Shown piece after piece: positions 11,401 to 23,429 of a stretch of 64,000 nt of DNA. Position numbers and translations under genes: made by a program. The notes beneath the pieces were generated by a model. It saw nothing but the letters and a program-made list of their open reading frames with translations. It ran no database searches and was not told where the DNA came from. Origin of the DNA: Euryodendron excelsum (lineage: Eukaryota > Streptophyta > Magnoliopsida > Ericales > Pentaphylacaceae). Numbering within the stretch: position 1 is the stretch's first letter; every line of letters starts with the position of its first letter. Location: NCBI GenBank assembly GCA_033060915.1, contig CM065396.1:4880001-4944000 (forward strand), in the 5' to 3' direction.

Positions 11401-13160
11401 GTCCTACATGCGCCTAGCCAAAAAAGTGGCCAGGCACATATAGCACATCTGCGTGTCCTTCCCCAATGGCTGAGTGTTATGTGGCATTCTCTATACTACC
11501 CTATCTTAGGCAGTAAGATAGTTTTAGATTATCTAATCATTTTTTGGGCGCATGTAGCATATGCTCTGTTCCCAAAAAATTTTATGTCGATTGCATCTTG
11601 ATATACATGCAATCCGAGAAAGATTTGAGAAAATCGGTCGTGTTCACGACGTTCCTCCGCTATTTCTTATGAACCAAGAGCCTTTGCGAGGCTTCAAATG
11701 ATTTTGGATGATGGAGATATTTCATCAAGAAGCGTGTATAAAAATAAACTTTTTTGGAGCATCTGTGAGACACTTTGAGGGTTTCCCAAAATGGCAGTTT
11801 TTGTGCCATATGATTGTGGCCTTTGGGAAGTAACCTCCTCAATCGAATTGTATTGATGGGAGGCCCTCCAAACAAGCTTCAGGGAATTTTCTAATTTATG
11901 CATTTCTCATGTCATTTGACAATGCGTTTTAATAGGAGAATTGAAGAAAAAGGTAACCCTTGCGGAGCCTTTGTAAGACGCTCTAAGGGTTTCTCAAAGT
12001 GGCAACTTTTGGGCCAGACGATTGGATACTTCTAGAAGCGATCTCTTTAATCGAGCCGTATCAATGGAAAATCTCTGGAAAGACTTTTGTGAATTCCTTG
12101 ATTTACACATTTCTCAAGTCATTTGACAGTGCATTTTAATCAGGGAATCGAAGAAAAAGACAACCCTAGCAAAGCATCTGTGAGATGCTCTAGGAAGCTT
12201 TTATTGACTTAGAAGTGTTTCGAGTCAAGGGACTCGCTTGGAAATGGATGGGGATGTCCATTGAGGTATTTTAACGAATGTCGGTCCAGTACCTAGAGCC
12301 GGTATGTTTTAGGAAAGGCTTGGGCCACTTAAGGCAAAACGGTTATTTTGACCGGGTATCACCGAAATTGGTCCAAAGTCGACTGGAATGGCTCATTGAA
12401 CATACCAAACTGTCTGGAAATAGTTTGGAAGGTGGACTTACCATCTTGAGGACTTGGCACTTTCTCAAAGATGTGTCGAGTTAGATGGACTTACTGTCTC
12501 AAGGAGTTTCTACTTTCTCACAAAACGTGTCGGGTTGGATGGACTTATTGTCTCGAGAAGTTTGTACTTTCTTACAATACGTGCCATCACACCCAAGGGG
12601 CAGGTTAGTCATTTTTTTATTGAGATGGGCTAGCAGGTGTCGATGTTGACCCGAGTTTACTAGTGTTTCCGTCACTCCAACGGTTGTGACGGCTTGGTTT
12701 CCAGAGGTCTTTCTTTTCTCCAATAAACGTGCCACGGCCAAGAGGCGCATTCGGTCTCGTGACACTTGGTGGTTTAGTGGCAAAAATCTGTGTCGACCTA
12801 GTGAGTGTTCTCGTCACTCCAACAGCTTAAAGGTTTGTGATTTTTTTTATCGCTCTGACAGTTTGGTGTTGGTTCCGAAGACTACTTGATCTCGGGAAGC
12901 CACCTAATGCCAAGGGACATAACGGACATTCTACATTGGCAGGCTAGTAGGCGCCAGAAGTGAACCGTTTAAAGTTTGTGAGTGTTTCCATCACTCTGAC
13001 ATCGGTGATTAGTTTTGAAGGCCACCCAGTCTCTGAAAACTATCTTGGAAAGTTTGTGACTATTTTCGTCATTCTGATGGTGTGATAGTTTATGAGTGTT
13101 TCCGCCACTTCAATGGTGTTTGACATTAGTTTCGGAGATCGATCGATCCTGGGAAGTTGT
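8494..13160 (-). mobile_element. Element H, 3' LTR, part 1 (subfamily B)
   Basis: This is the major part of the 3' LTR of the minus-sense element H. It matches 23680-27478 almost throughout (for example TTTTTAGAAAAGAGG, the LTR-internal TAGGGTT array and the AGGTATTTTAACGAATG stretch), then 46199-47075. Relative to the H 5' LTR it lacks about 240 bp at its left end, exactly where the LTR of element J ends, so J split or truncated it. On the right it is interrupted after GATCGATCCTGGGAAGTTG by the solo LTR at 13161. The TATA box (minus strand, 11377-11370) reads TGTAAATA and looks mutated. There are no genes. Confidence 0.75.
9885..10020. repeat. TAGGGTTA-rich short tandem array (H 3' LTR)
   Basis: Irregular 12-26 bp units built from AACTAGGGTTA and GGTGACCTAGGGTT are repeated about eight times. 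The equivalent array is at 25010-25210, and reverse-complement relatives are at 61890-62160. The core resembles the plant telomere heptamer TTTAGGG, but the spacing is not telomeric. Confidence 0.75.
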
Positions 13161-16100
13161 TGTCGGGCTCAATTTTTCGCACTCGAGAAAACACACAAGT
13201 GATAAAAATATGGTATTCTCTCGTTAGAACTCATCCTCCTAGAAGGACAAGTGCAACTAGGTTTGAGCTTGAAATTGATTTGAATAAGGGCTTTTGAAAA
13301 AAAGTTTGGAGTCACCACCCAACTTGATTAAGGTAAGTTAGGTCATCTAAAACTAAGTGCAATCTGAAGATTAAACTTACGGTTTTTAAGAAAACAAGTT
13401 GTTTGACAACCTGTGGAAAAATTTAAGCCCTTTTTGAAAAACAACTCTATTTTGGTCTTTGAAAACAGTGATTCCAGATTCAGAGGTTAGTTATGTGTTG
13501 GGAAGATATCCTAAAATCATCACCCTACCTCACCCTTTTCGGTATCTACATGTCTATTCACCCTAGACTCACTTATTTAGAATCTTCAATTATTCAATAT
13601 CTAATACTATCCACTTTTGAAAAGAATTTTGGAAAGAAGTTTGACATGATACACGATATGCAAGTGCAAGAAAAAGATTAATTTTGAAAATAGATTTGAA
13701 AAGACTTGATTTGAAATTTGAAAGAAAGTTTTAGAAATTGAAAATAGATTATGGAATTGAAGATTTGAAAATAGATTTTGGAATTAGAAACTTGAAGTAG
13801 ATTGTAGAATTGGAAATTTGAAAAAAAAAAAAGTTGTGATAATTGGAGATTTGAAAAGGTTATGGAATTAGAAATTTGAAAAAAGTTGTGGAATTAGAAA
13901 TTTGAAAAAGGTTGTGACCACACCTATGAGGGTTGCCTACATATTTCTTTGTTAGGAATCAAGTCAGTCGTAGTTCGGACAAGAGTCTGATTGAAAATAG
14001 ACACTTTTAGGTTTTTAAAAAGTTTGATTTGAAAAGATTTGATTAGAAAAGAGTTTGATTTGAACTTTGAATAGAAAATTTAAAATTGAACTTGGAATTG
14101 ACTTGAAAAGATTGAGATTTTAAAAACATCTTGAAGTTTGAAAACCGTCTTGGTTTAGAAAGGAGTTTTAGAAAAGTTTTTGAAAAGAGCTTAAACTTCC
14201 TAACTTTAGGATTAGGGTTGAACTAGGGTTTAGGTATCCTAGGGTTTAGATAACCTAAGGTTGGAGCATGTAATTGAATTAGGATGGTTGGATTTAGACT
14301 TGAAAAGTTGGATTCAGGAATGTTTGAGTTTAGAAAACTTAGAGTTAAGAAAGATGGGATTTAGAAACGATTGGAAGAGATTTGATTTGATTTAGAAACA
14401 CTTGATTTGGGAAAGACTTCACTTGAATATTTAACTTGAATGTGTTTAGAAAGTTAAGGTTTAGGAGAGATTGGAATTTAAAAATCTTTGAATTAGGAAA
14501 GTTTCAAAATAGGAAAGTTTTCAAATTAGGAAAGTTTCATTTAGAAAGTTTTAGAATTTGGAAAGTTTTGAATTTGAAAAGTTTTGACAAATTGAGATTT
14601 AGAAAGGTTTGAAATTAGGAAAGAATTGAATTAAGAAATGTTAGAATTAAGAAAGAGTTGAATTAAGAAACATTTGATTTCTATTCCCTAAAGCAGAAGA
14701 TTGGATTTTATTTTCAAAAATAGATGATTTGATTTTGTTTCAAAAATTGGAGGATTTGATCTAGTTTCCTAAATTGACAGATTTAATTTGACATGAAATT
14801 GGAAAGGTTGAGTTTCGAAATCTAGGATTTGGGAATCTATGATTTGATGCAGAAAAAGAGCTTTTGAAAACCTAAGATTTGATATAAAAGATAGTTTTTG
14901 GAAACCTATGATTTGAGGCAAAAGAGGAAGTCATAGAACTAGGGTTTCCTAACCATGGATTCCAAGGTTTGACTTGGACTCCAAGAGAAAGAGTTTTTAG
15001 AAAGTAGATATTTTGGAAAGAGTTTTTAGGAAAGAAGTTTGAAAAGAGTTTTTGAAAAAGTAGATTTTGAAAAGAAATTTGAAAAACAATTTGAAAAGGG
15101 GCTTGAAATGGACTTTTGAAATCTTTTGAATATCTTACTTTCCTAAAACGGTTCTAACCATGAAAAGGTTAGAACCATTTTAGGATTGTGATTTTGAAAA
15201 CAACAAAGATTTGAAATATGGACTATCATGATCACATTGGATATCACACTTTTCTAAAACAACCGTAGAGATGGAATGGCTAGAATGATCTTAAGATTGT
15301 GGTTTTGATAAAAACAAATAAGGGTTTACACCCAAAACATGGACCTTAATGGTCATAATGAATATAACACTTTCCTAAAATAATCTTAACCATGGAGGCT
15401 AGGGTTTGAAGAGACTTCGAGCTCTGAATTTTGAGAAACAAAGTTTTTGGACTGAGTTTGCTAACCCTTTTCACATAGGGTGAAGGTCTGTTTTTATAGG
15501 CAACTAAATGACTTGGCGCCTATTGCAGTGGCGCTAGGGCAAATTTTCCACTGGTGCCACTCAGGCCATTTATTGGCTTGGCACCACTACTAATGGCACC
15601 AGCCACTTAGGAAAATTTTTAGGGCGAAAAGAAACATATCTTTCGACTCTTAGGATGCAAGGCAAAAGATTTGGGCCCTTATCTAGTGACTACCATGCAA
15701 TTTTTGGCTTGGCTCCATTAGGAGTGACTCCGGAAAGTCCGGGATTGATCTGGAAGGTTCCGAGCAACTAGACTTGGCCGGGAATGGATGGAAAACCTCA
15801 AGAGAGTGTCTCAGAGGTAACTAGCTTGAGAAGTAATGCTGGAAGATTTGAAAAGGTCGACTGGCCCGCTAGGGGCAAAATGGTCAATTGAACTGGGAAC
15901 ACACCAGAATGGACTTGGAGTGGCCCATGAGAAGGCTTGAAGGTTGTAAACACTATTAAGAGTATTCCAGATGGTTATCGGTTTGATACCTAGAGCCGGT
16001 ATGGTTAGAAAAGGCAACCGGCTCACTAAGGACATAACAGTTATTTTACACCAGGTTTGCCGGAATAGACTCGGAATGATCCAAAAAAGTGTTGAAAGGT

Positions 16101-17162
16101 TAGGAATACTATTAGAAGCATCCTTGGGAGGTAACCGGTTTGATACCTAGAGCTGGTGTGGTTCCTGGAGGCAATTGGATGCCTAGGGGCAAAATGACAT
16201 TTTGACCGAATGGTCTTGGAATTAGTCCGAAACCAGCTGGAAGGCACTTGAACGTGCCGGATTATCTTTGGGACAATCTTAGAAGAGCAAACTTATAGCT
16301 CCAAGAACTTATGTACTTTCTCAAAAAACGTGCTGGAAAGGCCCAAGGGACAGTTTAGTTATTTTTCACTAGAGTGGGCTATCAGGCACTGGTGTTGACC
16401 TGAGTTTTGAGTGTTTTTATCACTCTGATGGTGTGTGACGAGTTGGTTTTCAAAGCTATCTCATGCTTTGATAAACGTGCCACGGCCAAGAGGCTAGTTT
16501 GGTCCCGTGACATAGGGGTTTTGTTAATAATTGCCAATGTCGACCTGTTTATGAGTGTTTTTGCCACTCTGACGGTTGCAATGTTTACAAGTGTTTCCAT
16601 CACTTTGATGGTGTGCATTCATTCTAGAGACTGCCTGATCTCGAGAAGTTGCTAGATGGACTTATCATCTAAGGAATAAACTTTCTTTAAAGCCGTGCCG
16701 GATAACGAACATTCTACATTGGCGGGCTAGCAGGTGCCAGAAATGAACTGTTCTACCATCTCAAGGACTTGGGTTCTGTCCCGATTGACAGGTTTAAAGG
16801 GACTTACCGTCCTAAGAAGTTTTTTCGGAGAACGTGCTAGACTGGATGGACTTCCCGTCTGAGGGATTAACTTTCTCGAGAGATGTGCCAGTTTGAGTTT
16901 GATTGATCTGAATTGGAATTGAGATTGAAATAAGGACTTAGCGTCTTTAGGAAGATATGTCACTTGGAATTGGATCGAGCAATGCCCCAAGGACATTTTG
17001 GTCATTTTGCCTCTATTGGGCTCGGTGGGCCCGCAAAGTGATTGATTGACTGACTAAATTGAGTCTAGAAAACTGGTTTGGACTTGAATATGTCTATGTC
17101 GGTTTGAATGTGAGTTCGATCAGACTGGAGATTATCAAGCGGGCAAAAATGGGGTGCTTACA
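13161..17162 (-). mobile_element. Solo LTR, subfamily A (4.0 kb)
   Basis: A complete LTR runs from TGTCGGGCTCAATTTTTCGC to GGGGTGCTTACA on the plus strand, with its sense on the minus strand. It is flanked by GTTGT (13156-13160) and GCTGC (17163-17167), which differ only by two C-to-T changes. The intact host site in the other H LTR (47058-47080, GGGAAGCTGCCTGGAGTG) shows the original sequence was GCTGC. No internal region is attached, so this is a solo LTR left by LTR-LTR recombination. It contains the TATA box at 15491-15498 (minus) and U3 repeat units near 15978 and 16136. Confidence 0.85.
15491..15498 (-). promoter_or_regulatory. TATA box of solo LTR
   Basis: Minus-strand CCTATAAAAA lies about 1.66 kb from the LTR start. 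This is the same place as in the LTRs of element I, and next to the same GGCGCCACT-type dyads (15515-15600). Confidence 0.6.
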
Positions 17163-17249
17163 GCTGCCTGGAGTGCTTAGGGACATTTTGGTTCTAGTTG
17201 GGCCAGATCGGCCCAGGAAGTGACTGGACTAGAGTTTTGAAAGCGACCA
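17163..17249 (-). mobile_element. Element H, 3' LTR, part 2
   Basis: The H LTR continues after the solo LTR: CTGCCTGGAGTGCTTAGG matches 47060-47077. It stops about 100 bp short of the LTR terminus seen at 47243. The sequence AAGCGACCAG is joined directly to the PPT region, so a small deletion removed the LTR start (element sense). Confidence 0.7.
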
Positions 17250-17639
17250 GCTGCCCCTCTCTTTCTGTCTTTGCTTGTCGAAGGCAGAAAATGATAAAGT
17301 AAGGGTCTCATTTTAATTGTGAGGTGATCGAAGGGATTGGAATGTTTGGAGTTTGGAAACTTAGTTATTCTGAATCGACATGCCAACATGTGGAATGACA
17401 TCCTTTGGGGAGATCTAGGGTTTTTTAAATTAATACTTTGAAATTAAAGATAATTTTTTCAAAGTTGTTGAAATTGATTTTTCTTGAACTGATATTCTGA
17501 CCAGTGGAACGACTCTCCTTTAGGGAGATTCAAGGTTTTTTAAATTGAAGATGATTTTTGAAATGATTCTTGAAATTAACGTTGATTATTTTGAAATGTT
17601 TTTGAAATGGCTTACTGTAATTGATTGATTTGGATTTGA

Positions 17640-18330
17640 ATTGAAAGAGTTTGGAAAACTTTTAAGACTTGGAACAAAACTTTGAGGAAAAAGTTTGAAA
17701 ACCTAGAATTTTGAAATAAAACTTTTGAGGAGAAAGTTTGAAAACTTAGAAATTGATTTTGGACATAAACTTTTTGCGCAGAAAGTTTTGAAAACCTGAA
17801 AACTTTGAAACGAAACTTTTTGAGGCGAAAGCTTGAAGACCCAAAAACAATTTTGGAAAACAAAGTTTTTGAAGGAAAAAAGCTCGAAAAACCCAAGAAA
17901 ATGTTTTGAAAATGAAACCTTTAAAGAAGAAAAGCTTGGAAAACCAGAGAATATTTTGAACATGGAATTTTTCTTTAAAAATGAAGCTATTGAAGGAACA
18001 AGCTCGAGAAACCTTTGAAAAACTTATTTTTTTTTAAACAGAGCTTTTGAAGGAGAAAGTTCATGAATCCAAGAAATATTTGTGAGATTAAACTTTTTGA
18101 AGGAAAAGCTTTAGAAAACCAGGGAATGTTTTTGAAGTTAAACTTTTTGAAGGAAAAAGTTAGAAAACAGAGACAATATTTTCGAAATGAAACTTTTTGA
18201 AGAAAAGAGTTTGTAAAATTGGAGAAGATTTTTGAAGTTAAACTTTTGGAATGAAAAGATATAAAACCTAGAAAGGTGGAAACCATTTGAAGGGGATTCA
18301 TTTGAACTCAAAATTTGAAAACCTTTTTCT
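17640..18330. repeat. Purine-rich ~45-60 bp tandem array
   Basis: About a dozen diverged units of the type AACTTTTTGAAGGAAAAAG followed by TTTGAAAACC... occur in a row. The same kind of unit occurs at 32980-33290 (element I, inside the antisense-gene intron) and, reversed, at 2680-3080 (element J). Open frames on the minus strand here (Phe/Ser/Lys-rich) are by-products of the repeats. Confidence 0.75.
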
Positions 18331-18840
18331 GTTTTTTAAGATGAGCAATAGAAAACTTATTTTGACTCGAAACTTGGACTCTTGAAGACAAAATGCATAG
18401 AAAATTTATCTTGACTCGAAACTTGAATTTTTGAAGACAAAATGCGTGGAGAATTCATTTTGACTTGAAATTTGAACTTTTGATTTTTTAAAGCAAAACG
18501 TTTAGGAAATTCATTTAGACTTGAAACTTCTGATTTTTTTAAAGCAAAACATTTAAGAAATTCGTTTTGACTGGAAAGTTGAAGCTTTTTGATGGAAAAT
18601 TTTAGAAAAACTTATTTGACTTTTGAAAATTAATTTTGAATTTAAAAGAAAGCAAGAGCTTTGATCTTTTGAATTTCAAACCTTTTGTAGAAAAAGTTTT
18701 GAAAGCTTTTGAAATTGACTGTGAAATTTGAAAGTTTTTATAGATGAAGCCTTGAAAGTTTTTGGACTTTTGAAAACTGAATTTTTTATTTGAAAGAAAG
18801 CACGAGCTTTCACTTTTGAAGTTGATTTTGAAATGATTCG

Positions 18841-21540
18841 GTAAGAACTACACCTTGGCTTTGTCTTGAAATTCTGGTGAGGTGTAAACCTTGGGAGTCA
18901 CGAAAGACTATTTTGTGCTCACAGTTCTTCTGTCTTGAAGTTTAAAGGATATGGCATTTGTTCTATCTTAGGCTGAGGTCTCTAAAGAGCATAATGGTTT
19001 GTGTTTTCTTAATTGTTGAGTTCTACTTTTGGTAGGCATGGTAAGATTCTAGTTGACATGTCTTCTGAGGGATTTTGCTTCTCTGAAGTCGAATATCTTG
19101 AGTTTTTTTTTTTAGCAAACGAGATCTTTGTTTTGAAAAGTTTAAGATATCTAGAAGGTCAAACATCTTTGGTCGGTTCTTCTTGAATAGATCAACTGGT
19201 TTGAAATTGAATGGAAGGTGTAGGGTGGGACACGACTCTAGTTTTTATGATTTTAAAAGGTTGAATAAGGCTATTCAAAGTTGATTAAGGAGGTCGAGGG
19301 TGGGTCGTTACCCCAATCATTATTGTTTGATAAAGGTTAGATTAAGTTATTCAAAGTTTTTACAGAAAGTTAGAATGATGTATGTTATACACATGGATGG
19401 ATGCACAAATTAGACAGGAATATGAATAAATATATGTACGAGTTTACACAGGGATTGAAATGAATGTAGGTCATACTTTTTTATGAATGCATAGGTTTAT
19501 ACATTAATGGAATTAATTGAATGTATGTTATACTTTTTTATGAATACACAACTTTATGCATGTTATACTTTTTATGAATGCATAGGATTATACGGGATTG
19601 AAAACAAATATGTGTCATACTTTTTGATGAATACACATGATTATACAAGTTTACATGTTAAACTATTTGATCAATGTACAAGTTTATACATGGATGACAA
19701 TAAATGCATGCCCTAGGGCTACCCCAAGGTCTGGGTTTAGTGGTAATTGTTATATATCAGAATCAGGTAGTTTTTTGAACTTCTATTTTGCTCTTGGGAT
19801 TCCCCTTTATAGTTTCACCCTTTTCTTATCAAGATGTGATAACACTTGCACTATTCTCAGAGATTTAACCTATTGACTCATTTTCTTCCCTCTCTCTCGT
19901 TAAAAGGAAAAACTCTCTTTAGCGGACCTCTCGGTTTCTTGTAGGACTCTTCTTTAGATTGGTGAGCTCTCTTAAGTTACAGTCGGCATTGCTTTTTGGC
20001 AAAGCAACATGTACCTTCCCTCCTCAATCTAAGAAGACTTTGAAAGCTATTAAAAAGTATAAGAAAGCCCAAATTTTTTGGTAGAATCATTGAACTCTTC
20101 AATTTATAGGAGCCCTATAAAGACATGATTAATTAATGTAGGACAAATATAGATTCATGAATATGAAGATGCAACCTAGCTTGAAAAGATCAATATCAAA
20201 TATGCATAAAATCACACAAAATGAGCAGAGTTGGTCGTGATATGGTCAAGACCATATCGATGACAATGTAGTCATGTAAGCGTGAACTTCACTGCGACCA
20301 ACGAGAATGTGGACCCTAGGCGTGGTTTAGGATGGTGTACCATATTTAATATCTTGCAAATTAACATACCTAGAAGTCAAACCTACCTCATCCCATGCTC
20401 TTAATTTTTTTGTTTTATGAAATTCCAACCCTATCTCTCCAATGATGGAAACATTGAAATATAAAGATATGGTGGCTTTCACACACGAGTAGGTGGCCTT
20501 ATCTTCTTGTCACATAACAAGGGTAGCTGTACTCACACTCACTGGTAGCCCTTTCCATAAGTGATGGGAGAGAAAATCGACAAAAGGTCAATCTAGGTGT
20601 GAGACAATTCACAAATATTTAATAATAGTGGAACCAGCTAAAATAGATCATAAAGGTAGATTCTAGATTCTAAGAAGTCTCGAAAAGAGTGCATTAAGTG
20701 AACATGAATCACCAATATGGTAAAGATCATTAAAACCATTGACTCATATTTATGCAAGTGATCATGCACACAAGATTCAATCTCAAACAAGCATGCACAT
20801 TAATCTATTCATAATTGAATATTTGCCCTAGTGATTATGCACGTGTAGGACAAACACTATAAATTTTTTTTTTTTCAAAAATTCAATCATCTCAGGCTTG
20901 CCAATGTGCACAAATCTTCCTTTTGAGGGTGTAGCTACTTGCTGTCTTTCCAGGACATCCTTCGGGAGTTGCTCATTGGATTTCAACGAGCTATGTGATT
21001 GATCTTTATCCCTCACCCTTTGTATTCCCCTTTCTCTGCACTTCCTACTTCTCTCTCCCCTCTTCTTAGAGTTAGATATTGTTTCTGTTGAAGGTTGTGC
21101 TTATGTTATCCCATCCTCTAAGTCGGGGTACAATATTTTAGGGGGGAAATTCCTAGAGGAAAACATTATTCATGGAAAGCCCTGAGATAATTGATATAAA
21201 CATGAAAACTTGGAACTCTTTTCATTTAGATGATATTGTTTTCATGCTCAAATTTGAATTGAAAGCTGAAAGACAAGTTAGAAAGAAATCCCCATTTTCC
21301 AGAATAAACCCCTTAGATGGGTTTTGGAATCACACTAGCGTCCTCCACACTCCATTTTCCATGTGTTTCATTTGATTGTATAGGGGTGGCTAAGCTTCAG
21401 GATTGGGTGGAGTGGCAACATGGTACCGAGGTGATGCTTGAGAGAGAGCATCTCTTGACTTGGGGGGGATTCTGGAGGGTCCCATAGATTTGGTTGTGCT
21501 CTTGGGCCTGAAGAAAGAAAAATAAAAATAAAATGTAGTT
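18841..21540. other. Unrecognised interior of element H
   Basis: No gene is seen. The stretch contains a ~50-bp tandem array (19460-19690: TCATACTTTTTTATGAATGC type, about four units) and otherwise ordinary AT-rich sequence. It occupies the place where gag and the antisense gene lie in element I but matches neither by eye. It could be decayed accessory sequence or an insertion I cannot delimit. Confidence 0.5.
19460..19690. repeat. ~50-bp tandem repeat (ATGAATGCATAG type)
   Basis: About four units, each with a (G/T)T(C/T)ATACTTTTT.ATGAAT core followed by A(C/T)ACA or ATAGG and TTATAC, occur in element H. Confidence 0.65.
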
Positions 21541-21554
21541 AGCATGTAGAGTTG

Positions 21555-22240
21555 GAGGTTTTATGAGATGCATGTCCTATGGAGATCCCTTCTTTAAGGG
21601 AATTTAGGTATGATGCTAAGTCCATTTTGGAGGTAGCGTTTTACCCCTGTATGCAATATAACAACTCTTTGGCATGGGCCAGTTGATGCTTATTTGTTTA
21701 GGCAATCTCAACTCCATGGATGGAGAAAGATCTGTGCCTCTCTTGAGATATGGTTCTCTACTTGCCATGAATCCTTAAGTGTTACGGGGAAGCCTTCGAG
21801 TTTAGGTGGGTTTGATTAGCATGAGATTGGATTGTCTTTTTCTCTCTACGGTTGATTGAATGCATGAGAATACAATGACTCAAATTTCTTAAAACTCTTA
21901 TCTTGGAATGGAGAACGATGCACGAGTATAATAGTAGTGAGTATGTGACCAGCATAATGGTAGTAGAAGAACAATTTTAGAAGACTGCTTTTTTGTCCTT
22001 GCTTCAATCTCTGGCTTTCTTGACCTTTAGAGATGAGGGAGAAGATAAGAGAATGTGAAAATAAAAACAAAAAGTAGAAGATAGTGCCTTTGGATTGGAA
22101 ATCATTATGCAATGCATTCCATAGGGATGCCCTTACTATGAGAAAGGGACTAAACATGATGTTTAGGCTTATTTTTGGAGATAAGGGGTTGCCCCTGTAT
22201 GCCATACCGTACCTATACAATCTTGTCCATACATTCATTC
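21555..22240. repeat. Duplicated leader segment in element H
   Basis: Two copies of a ~140-bp segment lie about 540 bp apart, at 21555-21690 and 22100-22240. Each has a GGAGATCCC- or GGGATGCCC-type block, a GGCTTATTTTTGGAG- or TCCATTTTGGAGG-type block and CCCCTGTATGC. Element I has a single counterpart at 39215-39340, just upstream of gag. Confidence 0.55.
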
Positions 22241-23127
22241 ATTCATACATACATTTGATCAAAGTAAAAAAAGTCATTTTAATTATATTTGATTTTTATA
22301 CATAGAATTGAAAGTACATTTGAAGGGAAAGGGGGAACACTTTTCACAGGACTTTTTGCCTATCTACTGGAACCTAAAACTACTCTTGAGTCTTCGGATC
22401 TATATTCTTTGATGAAGCCTGGTGAAAGACCTTACTTTGCAGATGCCCCTTATCGAGAGATCTTGAGTTAGTTTGGAACTCTCGTCTTAAGATGAATATG
22501 GATGCGTGAGTAGTATGATAGTAGCATAGCAGTAGTAAATGTATGGGTAGAAAAACACCGGGAATTAAGCAGTTTAATAGGATAGAAAGTAAGGAAGAGT
22601 AAATCGGTCGCCCTTTCCTCCTTGATTTTGAAATTGGTGTTTGTGTCCTAAATCCGACAGAGGTTTGGCTATGCATGGGGTGCTACATGAGCATGAGATT
22701 GGAGGTTTACTAATGCTTAATAAAAAGCTCGGTTCTCGAATCTTCAAACCTCCAGCTTCCACCCCTAAAAGGGTGAACCCCATTTTTGGCTAGTGGTTTA
22801 AGCAGGGGAACTATTAAGAGGCCGTTAGCTAAGAAACAGACACTACATCCACAGACAACCAATATAGTGTTATCCCTTCTAAATAAAAGGGTAGTAACTA
22901 GGTAATTATGCAAAGATGAATGATATGCAAGTGCACCAAGTGTGTGTGGAATTTTCTAAAGTGGAAGAAAGGGCCCAACAACACACATCCATCCTGTATC
23001 ATTCATGCATTCATAGTAATTAAAGCATTCTCATAGCATAAAATAAATGTGAACAATGATTCACCTACAAAAGAAATACAAAGAGTTAGTACTTTTCAAA
23101 AAACTCAAAGCAAGATGGAAATAGATT

Positions 23128-23205
23128 ATCAATACAAGATCATGAATATAGAAATCAATGCAAGATCATGAATATAGAAATCAATGCAAGAGCATGAATA
23201 ATAGA
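23128..23205. repeat. 26-bp tandem repeat, three units
   Basis: ATCAATGCAAGATCATGAAT plus ATAGAA is repeated three times with few differences, about 210 bp from the PBS in the H leader. Confidence 0.85.
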
Positions 23206-23411
23206 ATGAATGCAAGTGATGACACTTATTTGAAAACTTTGAACATTTTTGAAAAATTTAAAAATAATGTTTGATTTTTAAAAACTTATGACTTTTAAAA
23301 ACTTTTGAAATTTGAAAATTTTGAAAAGTGAATAAAATTGGACTAAGTAATTGGAGATTTTGGGTGAGTGAAGGGTGAAAAGACATGACATTGGCCTAAC
23401 CTTCTAAATAA

Positions 23412-23429
23412 TCCCTAGCAGAGTTTCTA
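23412..23429 (-). other. Primer binding site of element H
   Basis: The minus strand reads TAGAAACTCTGCTAGGGA, two bases after the LTR end. It is a decayed form of the TGGCGACTC(T/C)(G/A)CT-type PBS seen in element I. The changes are G-to-A. PBSs of this type are associated with tRNA-Arg priming in Ogre/Tat elements (family knowledge, from memory). Confidence 0.55.

Noticed and set aside
17612..18301. Overlapping minus-strand open frames of 86-104 codons rich in Phe, Ser and Lys
   Set aside because: They arise from the tandem GAAGGAAAAAG repeats read on the other strand, have no domain, and are not conserved in I or J.
20828..21375. Two short open frames (62 and 67 codons) in element H as possible genes
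   Set aside because: No recognisable motif, no homologous frame in element I, and frame length expected by chance in a region this size.
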